From contig SKOF01000524.1 of the NCBI GenBank assembly GCA_007120155.1, forward strand, positions 1 to 7,017: a DNA stretch of 7,017 nt. The letters run 5' to 3'. The position numbers and the translations under genes were made by a program. The stretch is from Thioalkalivibrio sp. (GTDB lineage: Bacteria > Pseudomonadota > Gammaproteobacteria > Ectothiorhodospirales > Ectothiorhodospiraceae). Each line of letters starts with the position of its first letter. The stretch's first letter is position 1. The notes under the pieces were generated by a model, which searched no databases, was not told the DNA's origin, and saw only the letters and a program-made list of their open reading frames with translations. This document shows, in pieces, positions 5,013-7,017 of this stretch.

Positions 5013-6147
5013 ACGCTTTCTCTATGTGATTATTCTGATGGCCATAATGTTGCCAATGGCCGTGGCGGACGATACGCTGGATCGCGAGGAACTTCAGACT
5101 CGGCTGGCCGAGCTACGTGACCAAATTGAACGGATCAGCCAACGATTGGATCAGGATCTGGGCCAGAGAGATCAGGTCCTGGATGCACTGGCAGAAGCCG
5201 AACGCCAGGTATCCGGAGCCGAGCGGGCGCGGCGCGCGACACTGACCGACATCGAGCAGATTTCGACCCGTATCGATGAGTTGATGGCCGAACAGGAGCA
5301 ACTGTCCGAACGAGTTCGGGAAAGTGCCGTGGCCCTGGGTCGGCAGCTTACGCTGGCTTACCGGCGCGGTGGCCAGTCGCGCTTGAAACTGCTTCTGAAC
5401 CAGGATGACCCCCGCCAGTTTCAACGTCACCTCGCCTATCACGGCTACCTGACCCGGGCCCGCATGCGCGCCCAGGATGAACTTGTCGAAGCCATGAACC
5501 GCCTGGAGGACAATCGGGTTCGCCTGGAAACCCGGCGCGACGAGCTTGAAGCGTTGGCCGACCGTCAGCAAGGTGAAATCGAGGTGTTGGAAGTGGCTCG
5601 CGCCGGTCGCGAGGAAGCGCTTGCGAATCTGGATGAGCGCATCCAGACCCGTCAGGAAGAACTTGAACAGGCCCGGCAGGATGCGGCGGAATTGAGCGCC
5701 CTGCTTGAAGAGTTGGCGGTAGCCCTGGCCGACATTCCAGCGGAACTCGAGGTGCCCTCCATCACCGAATTGCGTGGCCAGTTGCCCCATCCGGTGAAAG
5801 GGCCGGTTCGACAGCAATTCGGAGACTCACGCGGTGGCGAACTGACCTGGAATGGCTGGCTGATTACCGCTGACGAAGGCAGCGATGTCCGTGCCGTGGG
5901 GCACGGACGGGTCGCCTATGCGGACTGGCTGCGCGGTTATGGCCTGATTCTGATCATCGATCACGGCGATGAGTTCATGAGCCTGTACGCACACAACGAG
6001 GCCTTGCTGCGCGATGTCGGCGACTGGGTGCGCCCGGGTGATGTCATTGCCAGCGTAGGCAATTCCGGAGGTGCGGCACAAGTTGGACTGTACTTCGAGT
6101 TGCGCCGGGGCGGCCAGCCCGTCGATCCGCGACACTGGCTGGAATGA
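5005..6147 (+). CDS. envC: Murein hydrolase activator EnvC (degenerate LytM/M23 domain, coiled coil)
   Basis: A periplasmic division protein that activates N-acetylmuramyl-L-alanine amidases (AmiA/AmiB in E. coli) at the septum under control of the FtsEX complex. The 380-residue product has a signal peptide (1-21: charged IRR, a hydrophobic core, then AVA before the Asp-Asp that would start the mature protein), a long charged coiled coil (about 24-240), and a C-terminal LytM domain (about 261-380). The zinc site is broken: WNGW (282-285) stands where active M23 enzymes have HxxxD, and GLYFE (361-365) replaces the final HxH. It should therefore activate amidases rather than cut peptidoglycan. 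His330 in SLYAHNE remains. The start is GTG at 5005, inside the end of gpmI; it gives a complete signal peptide, whereas GTG 5026 and ATG 5038 would remove its charged head. No Shine-Dalgarno sequence is evident, so translational coupling to gpmI is likely. Confidence 0.92.
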   Translation: MIRRFLYVIILMAIMLPMAVADDTLDREELQTRLAELRDQIERISQRLDQDLGQRDQVLDALAEAERQVSGAERARRATLTDIEQISTRIDELMAEQEQLSERVRESAVALGRQLTLAYRRGGQSRLKLLLNQDDPRQFQRHLAYHGYLTRARMRAQDELVEAMNRLEDNRVRLETRRDELEALADRQQGEIEVLEVARAGREEALANLDERIQTRQEELEQARQDAAELSALLEELAVALADIPAELEVPSITELRGQLPHPVKGPVRQQFGDSRGGELTWNGWLITADEGSDVRAVGHGRVAYADWLRGYGLILIIDHGDEFMSLYAHNEALLRDVGDWVRPGDVIASVGNSGGAAQVGLYFELRRGGQPVDPRHWLE

Positions 6148-6209
6148 TGACGCCACGGCGCGGAAATGGTAGATTCAACGTTCTTGTCCGAGTGCTGTCA
6201 GACCTTTCA

Positions 6210-7017
6210 ATGCAGATCATGATTCGTTCAGTACTGATTGCCGTTGTCTTGCTGGTTGCCTTGCCCGTCTCCGGCGAGCCGTCACAGCGTTCCCCGGCGG
6301 TCAGCATGGAGGATCTTCGCGCGTTTTCCGATGCCTGGGGATATATCAAGGAACACTACGTCGATGAAATCGACGATCGTCAATTGCTTGAGGCCGCCAT
6401 TCGCGGCATGTTGTCCGAACTGGATTCACATTCGGCCTGGCTCAATTCCCGGGATTTGCGCGGTGTGGAAGACCAGGCCAGCGGTCACTATGGCGGTCTG
6501 GGCGTGCGCGTCAGTGTCGGTCGCGACCACCTCAAGGTGGTCGACACCATGTCCGACACACCGGCAGCCAGAGCCGGGCTCGAGCGCGGTGATCGCATTG
6601 TCGCTATCGACGACACCGGCCTGGAGGAATCCAATGCTCACCAGGCCACCGACTGGTTGCGCGGCAATCCGGGGTCAAGGATCGCCCTGACCATCGAGCG
6701 TGACGGCCAGTCGGATGCAATGGAGATCAGCCTGATTCGTGAGCTGATCCGGCGCACCAGCCTGACCCATGAAGTGCTGCCCGACCAGCTTGCCTACATT
6801 TCCATCAATCAATTTCAGCAAACCACGCCCGAGGAACTGGACCAGGCGCTGGACGATATCAGCAATCGGGTCGATCGTCTGGCCGGTCTCATCATTGACC
6901 TGCGCGACAATCCCGGCGGTATGCTCAACGCGGCGGTGGCTGTCGCCGATCGATTTCTCTCCGGGCAACTGATTGTTAGCAGCGAGGGTCGAAGCGACAG
7001 CCAGACACTGGAATTTC
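6210..7017 (+). CDS. ctpA: Carboxy-terminal processing protease, S41 family (partial at right edge)
   Basis: A periplasmic serine protease of the CtpA/Prc type, which trims or degrades envelope proteins; in Pseudomonas aeruginosa CtpA degrades peptidoglycan hydrolases. The visible 269 residues contain a signal-like hydrophobic N-terminus (5-22), an N-terminal helical segment with the family-typical AIRGMLSELDSHSAWL (63-78), a PDZ domain (about 93-180) with YGGLGVRV (94-101) and TPAARAGLERGDRIVAID (117-134), and the start of the protease core with YISINQFQ (196-203) and LIIDLRDNPGG (227-237). The catalytic Ser/Lys residues lie past the window edge, so activity cannot be judged. ATG 6210 and ATG 6219 are both possible starts; neither has a clear Shine-Dalgarno sequence. 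The gene begins 62 bp after envC with no obvious terminator between, suggesting co-transcription, and the same pairing is known in Pseudomonas. Confidence 0.9.
   Translation, partial: MQIMIRSVLIAVVLLVALPVSGEPSQRSPAVSMEDLRAFSDAWGYIKEHYVDEIDDRQLLEAAIRGMLSELDSHSAWLNSRDLRGVEDQASGHYGGLGVRVSVGRDHLKVVDTMSDTPAARAGLERGDRIVAIDDTGLEESNAHQATDWLRGNPGSRIALTIERDGQSDAMEISLIRELIRRTSLTHEVLPDQLAYISINQFQQTTPEELDQALDDISNRVDRLAGLIIDLRDNPGGMLNAAVAVADRFLSGQLIVSSEGRSDSQTLEF

Noticed and set aside
5113..5817. A 234-codon open frame on the minus strand opposite envC
   Set aside because: It mirrors the coiled-coil coding region of envC and has no domain or start signal.
1..7017. Mobile elements, CRISPR arrays, tRNA or rRNA genes, defence or secretion systems
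   Set aside because: No transposase, direct-repeat array, cloverleaf or rRNA sequence, or accessory gene was seen; every gene belongs to a known core family.

Overview
The window is a stretch of bacterial chromosome with core genes only. I saw no mobile element, CRISPR array, tRNA or rRNA. The coding DNA is GC-rich. The gene order (rhodanese-secB-gpsA diverging from gpmI-envC-ctpA) and the protein sequences point to a gammaproteobacterium. Family members I know from Escherichia coli and Pseudomonas are the closest by eye. A Xanthomonadales- or Chromatiales-like lineage would fit, but genus cannot be set from this window.

Layout. (1) 1-592, minus: N-terminal 197 residues of a class II, adenosylcobalamin-dependent ribonucleotide reductase (nrdJ), running off the left edge. 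(2) 593-764: an AT-rich divergent control region with two tandem NrdR-box-like palindromes, a consensus DnaA box and a TGTGA-N6-TCACA (CRP/Vfr-type) palindrome. (3) 765-1253, plus: trmL, a tRNA wobble 2'-O-methyltransferase, whose 3' end overlaps the convergent gpsA by 20 bp. (4) 3363 down to 1234, minus: a probable operon of a membrane-anchored rhodanese (YibN-like), secB and gpsA. secB and gpsA are joined by a GTGA stop/start overlap. The grxC gene that sits between the rhodanese and secB in E. coli is absent. (5) 3364-3479: a divergent promoter region. (6) 3480-7017, plus: gpmI (phosphoglycerate mutase), envC (amidase activator) overlapping it by 8 bp, and the first 269 residues of a ctpA-type S41 protease, running off the right edge.

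How the genes fit together. nrdJ makes deoxyribonucleotides, and its control region carries sites suited to sensing nucleotide pools (NrdR) and replication initiation (DnaA). The rhodanese-secB-gpsA group links protein export to phospholipid precursor (glycerol-3-phosphate) synthesis. The gpmI-envC-ctpA group joins a glycolytic enzyme to two envelope proteins that control peptidoglycan hydrolysis at division. I found no undescribed multi-gene system. The part most worth a second look is the 593-764 control region.
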